From: Candidatus Methanoplasma porotermitis
GTDB taxonomy: Archaea > Thermoplasmatota > Thermoplasmata > Methanomassiliicoccales > Methanomethylophilaceae
Assembly: GCA_031290095.1 (NCBI GenBank)
Contig: JAITOF010000018.1
Location: forward strand, 1 to 43,595
Length of the DNA: 43,595 nucleotides
Direction of reading: 5' to 3'
In this document: positions 7,356 to 17,456 of the stretch, one piece after another
How positions within the stretch are numbered: position 1 is the stretch's first letter
How the letters are laid out: each line of letters opens with the position of its first letter
The notes under the pieces: model-generated
Database searches by the model: none
What the model saw: the letters and a program-made list of their open reading frames with translations, nothing else
Told to the model about the DNA's origin: nothing
Translations under genes and position numbers: made by a program

Positions 7356-9211
7356 CTGTGGTCCTCCATCTCTTTAGACATCTTCCTAACCTCGTCTTCG
7401 ATTCTTCCGCTGGCCGTTATGCATCTTATTCCCATGGCCCCAAGCTTCATCGTCGGGGACTCTCCCATGCGCATGGCCAGAACTGCGTCGCAGTCCTCCA
7501 CTGCACGCACTAGCGCGGCTATCCGCCCGGGCGGAAGCCTTTCTCGGCCCATGCCGCAGCATGACCCGTCGCCAGAGCCGACGCTGCGGTGTTCTTTGAA
7601 CCTCATGCCCCCCGGCCACACCTCGTATATGTACAGGTCGTCGGCGTGCCCGAAATGGGTGTCTATCAGCATCCCGCTCTTTGAAGCCGCCGCGACAAGC
7701 GATTTTTTGAGACATGCGCCTGCGGGCGCGGAGGAGGATGGAGGCCCAGACGAGACGCACGTGTTTCCGTCCCTGCAGGCCTCGTCGGGCGCTCCGACGG
7801 CTCCGAGCGCCATGTCCGGGCCGGAGGCAGGTCCGTCTTCCCACTGGTAGTACCTCCTGTACAGGTCTTTTCTGAACGTCGTCTCGACTTTTGCTATCAG
7901 GGAGTTGGTGATCCTGTCCAGAAGCGACAGGCATCCGTCGTATCCCAGCATCCTGACCCTCTGCCCGCCTATGCGGTCATGTATGGGGAACGCCGCCCTC
8001 ACAAGGGGGATGCCGTGCCTGTCCTCTATGCGACGGCCGTCCGAGCTGCCCACCATCACGTCCACGCCCGCATCCGCGATCGCTTCCTCGATAGCCAGGA
8101 AGTCCGCGTCGTCGAACACCAAGGGCTTCGTCCCGGCCTTCATGCTTCCTACGCCCTCGATCTCTGCGGACACAGTCCGCGTGAACGCCTTGGAACGAGA
8201 CCCCGTTGCGGATATCGCAGGAGTTATCCCGTTTTCCGTCATGAGCCTGACGACGGCATAAACGAAGTCCGGCTCGCCGAACACCGCCGCACGCCCGTCG
8301 GCGTTGTGCTTGTGCGAGTCCACCATGGCGTCTAGAAGCCTGGAGCGCTGTCCGGCGATCTCCTCGGTCATCCTGCCGCCGCATCCCTCCAGCTCCGACA
8401 CGAGCGCGTCGGCGTCCCTGAGTCCGGCGGGCAGGTTCAGTCTTACGAACGGCACTCCGTATCTTTCTTTCAGATAGGCGGCCGGAGACAGCTCTTCCGG
8501 GACGAACGTAGAGATTTCTATGGTCTTTGACGATCCTGCCATCTTCTTGACGTCATCTATGGAGGTGCCTTTCCGCGGCAGCCTGTCGTACTCGTCCTCG
8601 TGCCCTGCATCCAAGTTGTCGGATATGTCAGGCAGGAGTATGGCGTCCACCCCCATCTGCTTCATCAGAGACTTGAGGAACCTCACGTCGGCAGGCGATG
8701 CGGGCCCGACGACCACGTTGATGCGGCCGTTCGGGGCGCCGTCCATGGCCACGGCCTCCACCACGGACCTCAGCGCCTTGAAGTACCCTTCGAAGTGCGT
8801 GCCAGAGTACCCCGAGGAAGATATCGGTATCAAAGTCACGCCTAGGCCCGGACGCTCGGAAGCGTAATCGCGCAATATTCGCGGGACGTCCTCCCCGATG
8901 GTCTCGGCGAGGCACGTCGTCGCCACTGCGACCGCCTCTGGCCCGTAAAGGCGGATCATGTTGTCCAGTCCTTTGACGAGGTTGCCCTCGCCACCCATGA
9001 CCGTGCCGTGCTCCGTCAGCGATGACGAGCCTATGTCCACAGGCTCGTTGTAGTGCGTGGCCATGTGTCTTCTGATGTATGTGCTGCATCCCTGGGACCC
9101 GTGAAGGATGGTCATGCACCCTCTGATTCCGTACATCGCCGTGGAGCTGCCCATTGGCATGCACATCTTGCACGGGTTGACGGCAAGGCTCACGGCGTTC
9201 CTCCCCCTCAT
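7352..9211 (-). CDS. nifN: NifN-NifX fusion: FeMo-cofactor assembly scaffold with C-terminal cofactor-binding domain
   Basis: The first roughly 430 residues are NifN, a partner of NifE in the scaffold on which the FeMo-cofactor precursor matures: NPCKMCMPMGS, LHGSQGCSTY and TTCLAETIGEDV mirror NifK-like motifs. A low-complexity linker rich in Gly, Ala, Ser and Pro (about residues 450-490) follows. A NifX/NifB-C type domain comes last (MLIDTHFGHADDLYIYEV, then DCDAVLAMRMGESPTMKLGAMGI). Separate nifN and nifX genes are usual in methanogen nif clusters, so the fusion is notable. The ORF opens at 9238, but the ATG at 9211 overlaps the nifE stop as ATGA and has GGAGGA just upstream. Confidence 0.88.
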   Translation of the reverse strand: MRGRNAVSLAVNPCKMCMPMGSSTAMYGIRGCMTILHGSQGCSTYIRRHMATHYNEPVDIGSSSLTEHGTVMGGEGNLVKGLDNMIRLYGPEAVAVATTCLAETIGEDVPRILRDYASERPGLGVTLIPISSSGYSGTHFEGYFKALRSVVEAVAMDGAPNGRINVVVGPASPADVRFLKSLMKQMGVDAILLPDISDNLDAGHEDEYDRLPRKGTSIDDVKKMAGSSKTIEISTFVPEELSPAAYLKERYGVPFVRLNLPAGLRDADALVSELEGCGGRMTEEIAGQRSRLLDAMVDSHKHNADGRAAVFGEPDFVYAVVRLMTENGITPAISATGSRSKAFTRTVSAEIEGVGSMKAGTKPLVFDDADFLAIEEAIADAGVDVMVGSSDGRRIEDRHGIPLVRAAFPIHDRIGGQRVRMLGYDGCLSLLDRITNSLIAKVETTFRKDLYRRYYQWEDGPASGPDMALGAVGAPDEACRDGNTCVSSGPPSSSAPAGACLKKSLVAAASKSGMLIDTHFGHADDLYIYEVWPGGMRFKEHRSVGSGDGSCCGMGRERLPPGRIAALVRAVEDCDAVLAMRMGESPTMKLGAMGIRCITASGRIEDEVRKMSKEMEDHR

Positions 9212-10557
9212 CGCCTCTTCCTCCTGACATGCTCCCATACGGGGCTGTGCATGGACGAGAATATCTCTTCCGTGAAGTTCAGGACCCCGTCGTATCCCGC
9301 GAGGGCGTGCCTCCTCTCGTGGTTGTGGTCGCAGAAGGCGACGTTCATCTTGTATGCCAAAGGCCGTTCTTTGACGCCGCCGACAAGGATGTCCGCACCC
9401 TTCTCTTTCATGAACTTCTCCAGTTCTGAAGGGTTGGCGTCGTCGAGGACCACGGCATCCGCGCCCACTAGGCGGCGTATCGCCTCATACTCGTCGGAGG
9501 AGCCGGTCTGCGTCCCCACCATGACCGTCTTCATCCCGAGGCTGTTGAACTGCCTTACGAGAGAAATCGCCTTGAACCCGCCGCCAACGTAGATTGCAGC
9601 GCGCTTGCCCGAGAGGGCGCGTCGGTACGGTTCCAGAAGGGGGCCTATGCGTGCCTCCTCCGTCGCGATGAACGCCTTCGCCCTCTCTGCGCATCCGTCG
9701 TCGCCGAGGGCCTCGGCGGTACGCAGGATAGATGCCGACGTGCCCTCCACGCCGAAGAAGCTGACCTTTGTGAACGGTATTCGGAACTCCTCCTCCATGC
9801 ACTTTGCCAAATATGTCATGGACCCGGCGCACTGCACGATGTTGAGGGTTGCAGACGGCGCCTTTATGAGGCTGTCGTGGCAGGAGTCCCCCGTGAACGT
9901 GGATATCACGGGCACGCCTATCTTTTCAAGATACGACCTGACTATCCACGCCTCTCCGGCCAGGTTGTAGTCCCCGAGGAAGTTCACGCCCTTCTTCCTC
10001 TCGACGTCGGAATGCGGGCGCATCAGCTCCATCAGCGCCTCGCAGGCAAGCCTGTAGCCGTGCGCCTTGTTACCGGAGAACCCGGGCGACTGCACAGGAA
10101 TGAACCTCGTGCCAGGATGTTTTTGCGACGCCCTTCTGCAAACAGCCCGTATATCGTCGCCTATCACCCCGGCGATGCATGTGGCATACACGAACACCAG
10201 CTTGGGGGAGTGTTCTGCGGCTATCTCGTCGATCGCCGCCTCTAGTTTGACCTCTCCGCCGAATATGATGTTCTTCTCCGTCATGTCGGTGGAGTAGCTG
10301 TTGCGGTAGCGTTCGCTCCCGCTCGTCAGGCTGCCGCGTATGTCCCAAGTGTAGCTGGCGCACCCTATGGGGCCGTGGACGACATGGAACGCGTCGGTTA
10401 TGGGGTTCAGGACCACCCTTGCACCGCAGTAGACGCATGCACGTTGGCTCACTGAGCCCGAGACGCTGTCCGCCCCGCATCTGACGTCCCCCTCCGTGCC
10501 GGTGCGCACGGAATCCATGCGCTCGTCGAGGACGGACCCCCTCTGGTCTTCGCGCAT
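9208..10557 (-). CDS. nifE: Nitrogenase FeMo-cofactor scaffold subunit NifE
   Basis: NifE forms the cofactor scaffold with NifN. The protein (about 449 residues) shows QRACVYCGARVVLNPI, HGPIGCASYTWDIRG, YATCIAGVIGDD, and the NifD/E-like segments FTGDSCHDSLIKAPSATLNIVQC and LAYKMNVAFCDHNHERRHALAGYDG. It lacks the NifD pattern HSYDYSGPY, which separates it from NifD. The ORF track carries about 200 spurious N-terminal residues overlapping nifK. The real start is the ATG at 10557 or a GTG at 10569 that overlaps the nifK stop as GTGA. The gene is translationally coupled to nifN-X. Confidence 0.88.
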   Translation of the reverse strand: MREDQRGSVLDERMDSVRTGTEGDVRCGADSVSGSVSQRACVYCGARVVLNPITDAFHVVHGPIGCASYTWDIRGSLTSGSERYRNSYSTDMTEKNIIFGGEVKLEAAIDEIAAEHSPKLVFVYATCIAGVIGDDIRAVCRRASQKHPGTRFIPVQSPGFSGNKAHGYRLACEALMELMRPHSDVERKKGVNFLGDYNLAGEAWIVRSYLEKIGVPVISTFTGDSCHDSLIKAPSATLNIVQCAGSMTYLAKCMEEEFRIPFTKVSFFGVEGTSASILRTAEALGDDGCAERAKAFIATEEARIGPLLEPYRRALSGKRAAIYVGGGFKAISLVRQFNSLGMKTVMVGTQTGSSDEYEAIRRLVGADAVVLDDANPSELEKFMKEKGADILVGGVKERPLAYKMNVAFCDHNHERRHALAGYDGVLNFTEEIFSSMHSPVWEHVRRKRR

Positions 10558-10565
10558 CCCTTGCG

Positions 10566-11933
10566 TCACATCACGATCTCCAAGTCTTCGTCCGCGCATG
10601 TGCGGTCGCGGTATTCCATCAGGGCGTTCGCTATCATCTCGACCAGGCGCATGGCTCCCTTGTACCCGACGATCGGCATGTAGGAGTGGACGTATCGATC
10701 GAGCACCGGGAACCCCGCCCTCACGAACGGGATGTCCTCGGCCTTCGCGATCTGCTTCCCGTACGTGGTCCCTATCAAGACGTCCACGCGTTCCCGCTTG
10801 ATCCACTGGTGAAGCTCGAAGAGGTCCGCGTTGCTCTTCGCCCTGCACCCCTCGGCCCCATGTTTTTTCAGAAGCTTCTCGGCTTCGGCCTCGAACTTCT
10901 CCGACGGGGTCCCCGTCACGGAGTATATAGGCGTCATGCCCAGCTCGAGGACGAAGCTCATCAGGCCCAGCACGGTGTCTGGATCTCCGAACACGGCGGC
11001 CGTCTTCCCTGCGTAGTTCTGGTGGGAGTCCACCATTATGTCGATCAGCTGCCCCCTCTCCCTTTCGACGCATGGAGGGATGCTCCCTATGCCGGACAGC
11101 GAAGCGGCCTCCATCACGAAGTCGTCGGTGTTCTCCACCCCTATGGGGTATGGCAAGACCCTGTGAGGGACTTTGCACTTGCGCTCAAGGGCGCGACATG
11201 GCTCCGTCGATATGACGTCGCCGAGGCCCAAGGCCGTCCTGCAGTCTCCGAGGGAGACGATTTCGGGTATCGTCGTCCCGCCGTCGGGATACATGTCGTA
11301 ATGCCCGAGAAGCGGCGAGTCCATGACTCCGCTCTGGTCGGGGAACATCACGAAGTCGAGGGACAGCGACTCCAGCAGGGATCTCAGCTCCCGCAGGTCC
11401 CCGGGGTTCATCCACCCCGGGAACACGGCGACCCTCCCGTTGCTCTGGCCTGTCGAGGCCGATAGATAGTTGATGAAGCCGCACATCATGTTGTAGTATC
11501 CCGTGACATGAGACCCGACGTAGCTCGGGGTGTTCGCATGCACGACGTGCTTGCCGTCGGGAACCGTCATCTCTTGGATGAACGAACGCACGTCGTCGCC
11601 GATGGTCTCGCTGAGGCAGGTGGTGTGCACTGCGATTATGTCGGGCTTGTAGATGTCGAAGACGTTTTTGACCCCGGTCTTTATGTTGCTGCCGCCTCCG
11701 AACACGGAGGCCCCCTCGGTGAAGGAGCTTGAGACGGCGATCGCCGGCTCCTTGAAATGCCTCGACAGCACGGTCCTGTGGTATGACGCGCAGCCCTGCG
11801 AGCCGTGGCTGAGCGGCATGCATCCGTGCACCCCTAGGGCGGCGTACATCGCGCCCACGGGCTGGCAGGTCTTGCAGGGGTTGATCCTGAGCGCGACCCG
11901 TTCGACAGAGCTTGGAGGAGTAAAGTCCAACAT
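10566..11933 (-). CDS. nifK: Nitrogenase molybdenum-iron protein beta subunit
   Basis: NifK pairs with NifD in dinitrogenase and supplies half of the P-cluster ligands. Candidate ligands are present at C23 (NPCKTCQPVGA), C48 (HGSQGCASYHRT) and C106 (HTTCLSETIGDD). At about 455 residues it is the short form without the long N-terminal extension of proteobacterial NifK. The ORF track adds 25 residues, but the ATG at 11933 overlaps the nifD stop (TGATG) and is the natural start. The gene order H-I1-I2-D-K-E-N matches methanogen nif operons. Confidence 0.93.
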   Translation of the reverse strand: MLDFTPPSSVERVALRINPCKTCQPVGAMYAALGVHGCMPLSHGSQGCASYHRTVLSRHFKEPAIAVSSSFTEGASVFGGGSNIKTGVKNVFDIYKPDIIAVHTTCLSETIGDDVRSFIQEMTVPDGKHVVHANTPSYVGSHVTGYYNMMCGFINYLSASTGQSNGRVAVFPGWMNPGDLRELRSLLESLSLDFVMFPDQSGVMDSPLLGHYDMYPDGGTTIPEIVSLGDCRTALGLGDVISTEPCRALERKCKVPHRVLPYPIGVENTDDFVMEAASLSGIGSIPPCVERERGQLIDIMVDSHQNYAGKTAAVFGDPDTVLGLMSFVLELGMTPIYSVTGTPSEKFEAEAEKLLKKHGAEGCRAKSNADLFELHQWIKRERVDVLIGTTYGKQIAKAEDIPFVRAGFPVLDRYVHSYMPIVGYKGAMRLVEMIANALMEYRDRTCADEDLEIVM

Positions 11934-13534
11934 CAGCCCTTGCCTCCATCGGAGACCGACCCCTCCAGCACGGACCCGGTCCTCCACTTTGGAGTTATCA
12001 GGCGCCATGCAGGTATGGTCATCCCCATAGCGAGGTCTCGTCCGAAGTTGTATGCCCCGGCGTACCCTGCGTAGGGGCCGCTGTAGTCGTAAGAGTGTAT
12101 CTGCCTAGAGTACACCCCGTGCTTCTCAATGATATACTTGTCCTTGATCCCGGAGAAGAACATGTCGGGCCTGAGGGTGCGTATTATCGTCTCCGCCTCG
12201 GCCTCGTTTAGATCGTCCACTATCAGGCCGCCGTCCATGTCCGGCATCATTCCGGCGTAGTCCTCGGGGACGACGCCCCCCGCGTTCAGCTCTGCCCGCC
12301 GCTCGTCGCCGAGGAAGTCGAGGTATCGATCCTTGTCGGCCTCCACCTCGATCGATCCTATGTTCTTGCTGTCGGCGTCGTCCTTGATCGTCGGTATGAC
12401 CTTCCTGCCTTCGTAGTCGTCCCTGTGCGCGAACTCGTACCCTGCCATCACCGTCTTGACCCCAAGCTCCTCCAGAAGCTTCTGGTAGTGGTGCGACCTG
12501 GAGCCGCCGCTGTATATCGCGGCGGTCTTCCCCTCCAGAATCGATCTGAAATGCGAGATGTCGTCCGCGATGGCAGCCGTCTCTTCTGCGACGACCTGCT
12601 CGACGCGCTCGGCCAGGCTCGGGTCTCCGAAGTAGCGTGCGATTTTGCGCAGCGAATCGGCGGTGGGTCCGAGCCCGATGAAGTTCACTTTCAGCCAGTC
12701 GATGCCGTAGCGGGCCTTCATCATTTCTGCGATGTAGTTTATGGACCTGTGGCATTGGACAAGGTTCAAAGTCGCAGTATGAGACTTGGCGATGTTCTCG
12801 TAGCTGCCGTCGCCGGTGAACACAGAGACGACCTCTATCCCGCATTTTCTCAAGATCCTCTCGGTCTCCCAGCCGTCCCCGCCGATGTTGTACTCCCCCA
12901 GCAGGTTCACGGAGATCCTCGAAGGGGCAGGGGAGCTGACGTCGGCCCCGATCACGCGCCGCATTAGCTGGTTGTTGGCGATGTGATGCCCTCCGCTCTG
13001 GCTCACGCCCTTGTAGCCTTCGCAGCTGAAGGCCATGCACGGTATGCCGTACTCGTTCTCGATCTGCGACGCCACCGCGTGTATGTCGTCCCCTATCAGC
13101 CCGATCGGGCAGGTGGAGCATATCATTATGGACTTGGGCTTCTTCTCGAAGGTCGCCATGGCCTCGGCGATCGCGGCCTTAAGCTTCTTGTCGCCGCCGA
13201 ACACGATGTCGGCCTCCTGCATGTCGGTCGAGAAGCAATACTGCGTCCAGGACCCTTCTGGGCCGCGCGCCTTGTTCCTCCTGGTCCCCCAAGAGTAGAA
13301 CCCGCACCCGATCGGCCCGTGCGTTATCACCAAAGTGTCCTTCAGCGGGCCAAGGACCACGCCTTTGCATCCGGCGTAGCAACATCCGCGGTGCGTCATT
13401 ATGCCCGGTATGGCCCGGGTGTTGGCGGATATCTGCTTCTCCGAGCCGTCATGGTCTATGGCTACCATGTGGTCCTTGCGGTTCTTGTAAACCTTGGGGT
13501 CGTATTTTCCCAATATGGTCTCCGTCCCTGTCAT
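11933..13534 (-). CDS. nifD: Nitrogenase molybdenum-iron protein alpha subunit
   Basis: This is the catalytic subunit that holds FeMo-cofactor. By comparison with Azotobacter NifD, the P-cluster ligands correspond to C51, C77 and C142 (RGCCYAGCKG, HGPIGCG, STCPIGLIGDD), the cofactor ligands to C261 (LNLVQCHRSINYI) and H480 (QIHSYDYSGPY), and the active-site Gln/His pair to Q179 and H183 (GVSQSGGHHIAN). The 533-residue length includes an extra segment of about 50 residues (around 385-440), of the kind seen in clostridial and methanogen proteins. The start is the ATG at 13534, two bases after the nifI2 stop. All key residues argue for a true nitrogenase rather than a CfbD/NflD-type homologue. 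Confidence 0.95.
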   Translation of the reverse strand: MTGTETILGKYDPKVYKNRKDHMVAIDHDGSEKQISANTRAIPGIMTHRGCCYAGCKGVVLGPLKDTLVITHGPIGCGFYSWGTRRNKARGPEGSWTQYCFSTDMQEADIVFGGDKKLKAAIAEAMATFEKKPKSIMICSTCPIGLIGDDIHAVASQIENEYGIPCMAFSCEGYKGVSQSGGHHIANNQLMRRVIGADVSSPAPSRISVNLLGEYNIGGDGWETERILRKCGIEVVSVFTGDGSYENIAKSHTATLNLVQCHRSINYIAEMMKARYGIDWLKVNFIGLGPTADSLRKIARYFGDPSLAERVEQVVAEETAAIADDISHFRSILEGKTAAIYSGGSRSHHYQKLLEELGVKTVMAGYEFAHRDDYEGRKVIPTIKDDADSKNIGSIEVEADKDRYLDFLGDERRAELNAGGVVPEDYAGMMPDMDGGLIVDDLNEAEAETIIRTLRPDMFFSGIKDKYIIEKHGVYSRQIHSYDYSGPYAGYAGAYNFGRDLAMGMTIPAWRLITPKWRTGSVLEGSVSDGGKG

Positions 13535-13536
13535 TG

Positions 13537-13911
13537 TCACACACCCGTCGACTCGCCGGTGCGGACGACGTACGACTCCGACACCGGCAGGACGAAGATC
13601 CTGCCGTCCCCCATGTTTCCCGTCTTGTTCGCGTTTATTATCACGTCGACGGCGCGTTCCGCTTCCCCGTCCTCTACGACCGTCATGAAAAACCTCTTTG
13701 CGATCAGGCGGGAGTTCCTGAGGAGTATCTCGTCGACGGGCGAGTTCAGAATCTCGTTCGGCACTCCTTCGATGACGGCAGGAAGCATCCCCCTCCCCCG
13801 TCCGAGGCATGCCTTGGCCGCGAATCCTGGGAACCCCGCCTCGGCAAGAGCGTCCCTTGTGGCGCCCATCTTGTTGGGCCTTATGAATGCCACGATCTCC
13901 TTCACGATCAC
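13537..13911 (-). CDS. nifI2: PII-family nitrogenase regulator NifI2
   Basis: NifI2 is a PII-like protein that, with NifI1, binds dinitrogenase and switches it off when ammonium is available, sensing 2-oxoglutarate and ATP in methanogens. The 124-residue protein keeps the PII core (IVAFIRPNKMGATRDALAEAGFPGFAAKACLGRG and GKTGNMGDGRIF-like VIINANKTGNMGDGRIFVLPV). Compared with NifI1 it has the longer T-loop region typical of NifI2. It starts with GTG, overlapping the nifI1 stop as GTGA. Confidence 0.92.
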   Translation of the reverse strand: MIVKEIVAFIRPNKMGATRDALAEAGFPGFAAKACLGRGRGMLPAVIEGVPNEILNSPVDEILLRNSRLIAKRFFMTVVEDGEAERAVDVIINANKTGNMGDGRIFVLPVSESYVVRTGESTGV

Positions 13912-14240
13912 ACCGCCCGGTCCATGTCGCCCGTGCTTATCGTGTATGACGCCGTGACGGGTATCACGAATATCCTCCCGTCGCCGAAATGGCCGTTCTC
14001 CCCAGTGCGCGCGCTATGGAGGATCGTGCGTATGACGTCGTCCTTGTTCTCGTCCTCGACCGCCACCATGAGCATCTCCTTTGGTATCTCGTCGTAGCGG
14101 ACGTCGCCGATCTTGATGCCGCGCTGCTTCCCGCGTCCGAAGACTTCCATCTTCGTCATTCCCGGGAACCCTGCGTCCAGAAGGTCGGACATGACTCCGG
14201 GCGCCTTCTCCGGCCTGACGATGGCTTGGATGAGGAACAA
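13908..14240 (-). CDS. nifI1: PII-family nitrogenase regulator NifI1
   Basis: NifI1 is the partner of NifI2 in ammonium switch-off of nitrogenase. It has the PII core MFLIQAIVRPEKAPGVMSDLLDAGFPGMTKMEVFGRG and the C-terminal HFGDGRIFVIPVTASYTISTG. The start is a TTG, preceded at short distance by GGTGAT, which matches the complement of the 16S 3' end (ATCACC) seen in this window. The gap from the nifH stop is four bases, so the genes are co-transcribed. Confidence 0.92.
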   Translation of the reverse strand: MFLIQAIVRPEKAPGVMSDLLDAGFPGMTKMEVFGRGKQRGIKIGDVRYDEIPKEMLMVAVEDENKDDVIRTILHSARTGENGHFGDGRIFVIPVTASYTISTGDMDRAV

Positions 14241-14244
14241 CTCA

Positions 14245-15309
<1,065 letters not shown>

Positions 15310-15927
15310 ATGTGTGACAGGACGAAGATAGCGGTGATCGTCGGGCCAAGCGGCTCGGTCTGCTCCGCCGACGCAGGAACGGGGATAGCGAAGTACGGGA
15401 AGAAGGACGGAATATGGGAAGAAGGACGCGGCATCCCGTACTCGGCAGACCTCGGCGGAGGGCTGTCCGCCGCAAGAGCGTCCGCAGAGGAGCTTTGCAG
15501 AGGGCTTGCGGACTGCAGAGCGATAGTCGGGACGTCGGTAGCTGGGGCGCTATACAGGGCGTTCGACCGGAACGGCCTTGCAGTATTGGAGACAACGTCC
15601 TTCGACCCTTCCGATCTGCCTTGTTTGGAGAGGCTTCTCGACGAACGTCCGCAAAACGCAGACAGCATCGGGCCGGAAGCCGTCGACGACGAAGGAAACT
15701 ATTTTATCGACATGACCTCAGTGCAGAAGGCGCATCCGGAGTTCTCGTCCAAGATGATCCTGAAGGGCTTTCTGGAGGATGCGCCCTTCCTCTCGCTCGA
15801 GGTCGTGTGCGAGCACGTGCCGCCGTGGATAGAGGAGAGGGAAGACCTCGAACTGTCGTCCGTGAGCAGGCCTGACGGGGCGCTCCTCACTATAAGGCGG
15901 AAAGCATGCCGGAGGAGTTTGGATTGA
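15310..15927 (+). CDS. AnfO-like nitrogenase accessory protein
   Basis: This protein of about 205 residues resembles AnfO, an accessory protein first named from the Fe-only nitrogenase locus. Its N-terminus has the family look: KIAVIVGPSGSVCSADAGTGIAKYGKKDGIWEEGRGIPY, then a segment where a potential cofactor or nitrogenase component could bind (LADCRAIVGTSVAGALYRAFDRNGLAVLETT). The function in this family is not established. It is divergent from nifH, which links it to nitrogen fixation. GTG (15301) and ATG (15310) starts are both possible. It overlaps the next gene by 22 bases. No vnf or anf structural genes are present, so here it serves a molybdenum system. Confidence 0.65.
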   Translation: MCDRTKIAVIVGPSGSVCSADAGTGIAKYGKKDGIWEEGRGIPYSADLGGGLSAARASAEELCRGLADCRAIVGTSVAGALYRAFDRNGLAVLETTSFDPSDLPCLERLLDERPQNADSIGPEAVDDEGNYFIDMTSVQKAHPEFSSKMILKGFLEDAPFLSLEVVCEHVPPWIEEREDLELSSVSRPDGALLTIRRKACRRSLD

Positions 15928-16928
15928 GAGGCCTGAAAGGGATAACCGCAACGACCCGCGACAGGGGATCCACCCTCCTGACGCTGAACAGGAAGAATGT
16001 CATATCCACAGAAGCAGGCAAGCTCGTCCCGCAATACACAGAGTCTGACGTAAGGAAAAAGTACAACGGGTCGGCGGCGATATACGACAGCGGCTCCGTA
16101 AAGTCGATATCTATGGAGGAAAGGTCGCCCGTCCGGACGCCCTTGGGCATGATCGAGGCGGAGCTGGTCACGTTTTACGAGTCCGGGGCGCTGAAACGGG
16201 TGTTCCCGGTCAACGGGAAGATCGGCGGCTTCTGGACGGAAGCGGACGAGACGGCGCTGTGCCCTGTCCTCAGCATGCCGCTCCCGTGCGGAACCGTGAC
16301 CGCTAGGTTCGTGAACATATCGTTCCGCGAGGACGGGGGAATCAGGTCGGTCACGCTGTGGCCCGGGGAGACTCCGGAGATAGACACGCCGACGGGGGCG
16401 ATGAGGATAAGGATCGGGGCCTCGTTCCACCCTAACGGGAGGTTGAGGACTACCGAGCCTGCGCGCCCCACGGACATATGCACGCCAATCGGGACGATAT
16501 CTGCGTTCGACACCGACGCCGTGGGAGTCAATGCGGACACCGGGTCGTTGGAGTTCTCCTGCGACGGAGAGGTCAGGCGGCTCAGGACAGTGAACAGCGG
16601 CGTGACGGCATGCGTCGGCGATAAACAGCACAGTTTCTCTCCAGGCGTCCGCCCGAGCCTCCTGTCCGCGTCAGGGTGGGAAGTCGCTCCGCTGACAGTG
16701 TGCTTCGACGACGACGGCTCAGTCGCCTTCGACGGGGTGCGGAGCGAGTTTAGGACAGGAGACGCCCGTTTCAGGATTTGGAGGCACGCAGTCCCGATGC
16801 CTGTGGACATAAGCGGCATGAACGGGGATGGAACAGATGCGACGGAAGAACAATCCTGCACCGCCGTTGCTGAACAGACGGCCATGCCGACCAGGGGCCG
16901 CGATCCTCACTCCCTTGTCAGGCTCTGA
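15906..16928 (+). CDS. Unrecognised protein with internal repeats, coupled to the AnfO-like gene
   Basis: I do not recognise a named family. The 340-residue protein has no signal peptide or membrane segment. It contains four approximate repeats of about 30-36 residues combining a P-x-G-x-hydrophobic element (TPLGMIEA, LPCGTVTA, TPTGAMRI, TPIGTIS) with an aromatic/charged-G-x-hydrophobic-basic element (FYESGALKRV, FREDGGIRSV, FHPNGRLRTT, FSCDGEVRRL). This resembles MORN or YwqK-like beta-hairpin repeats. Its start overlaps the AnfO-like gene by 22 bases, so the two are co-translated, and its 3' end overlaps the convergent zinc-ribbon gene by 22 bases. A role with nitrogenase is inferred from position alone. 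Confidence 0.6.
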   Translation: MPEEFGLRGLKGITATTRDRGSTLLTLNRKNVISTEAGKLVPQYTESDVRKKYNGSAAIYDSGSVKSISMEERSPVRTPLGMIEAELVTFYESGALKRVFPVNGKIGGFWTEADETALCPVLSMPLPCGTVTARFVNISFREDGGIRSVTLWPGETPEIDTPTGAMRIRIGASFHPNGRLRTTEPARPTDICTPIGTISAFDTDAVGVNADTGSLEFSCDGEVRRLRTVNSGVTACVGDKQHSFSPGVRPSLLSASGWEVAPLTVCFDDDGSVAFDGVRSEFRTGDARFRIWRHAVPMPVDISGMNGDGTDATEEQSCTAVAEQTAMPTRGRDPHSLVRL

Positions 16929-17386
16929 GATTGCGCCAAAGAACGTCCGCACTCGGGGCAGAACTTGCGGACTTCTCCGATAGACGCGCCGCATGCGGGA
17001 CACTCGGCATCCTCGTTCAAGATTGCAACATACGTCTGGCCGCGCGCTCCTCCGCGCATGCCGACGACCGAAACGACCTTCCTGTCTCCCGGCCCGTAGT
17101 CCTTGGCACTGACAGATTTGCTCATGATCAGATACGTCACGCCCACGTAGATCAGCAATGCAGTTATGATCCAACAACCGAACATGACTATGAAATGGGT
17201 GAACGGGTCAATGGCAAACGTATATTCGTCCGGATATCCCCACAGCCTGCCGCCGTCGAACGCGCCGAATATGTGATAGGATACGAACAGCGACGCAATC
17301 CCGGCGACAACAATCGTTGCGCCCGTTCGAAGTATCGCGTGGGACGATATAAACACCCCCGTCGTCGCTCCATCTTCCTTTGCCAA
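16907..17386 (-). CDS. Small membrane protein with C-terminal zinc ribbon
   Basis: This 159-residue protein has two hydrophobic segments (about residues 15-40 and 60-88) and a C-terminal zinc ribbon, CPACG followed 13 residues later by CPECG. Such double-membrane-helix zinc-ribbon proteins are common in archaea and generally of unknown function. The start ATG is at 17386. Its 3' end overlaps that of the repeat protein on the other strand. Confidence 0.7.
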   Translation of the reverse strand: MAKEDGATTGVFISSHAILRTGATIVVAGIASLFVSYHIFGAFDGGRLWGYPDEYTFAIDPFTHFIVMFGCWIITALLIYVGVTYLIMSKSVSAKDYGPGDRKVVSVVGMRGGARGQTYVAILNEDAECPACGASIGEVRKFCPECGRSLAQSQSLTRE

Positions 17387-17456
17387 AACTCATCCCTCCG
17401 CCGACCCGTCGAATATCGGCGCAAATCGGCAAATGCGCCCGATGGAATGTAGTGAG

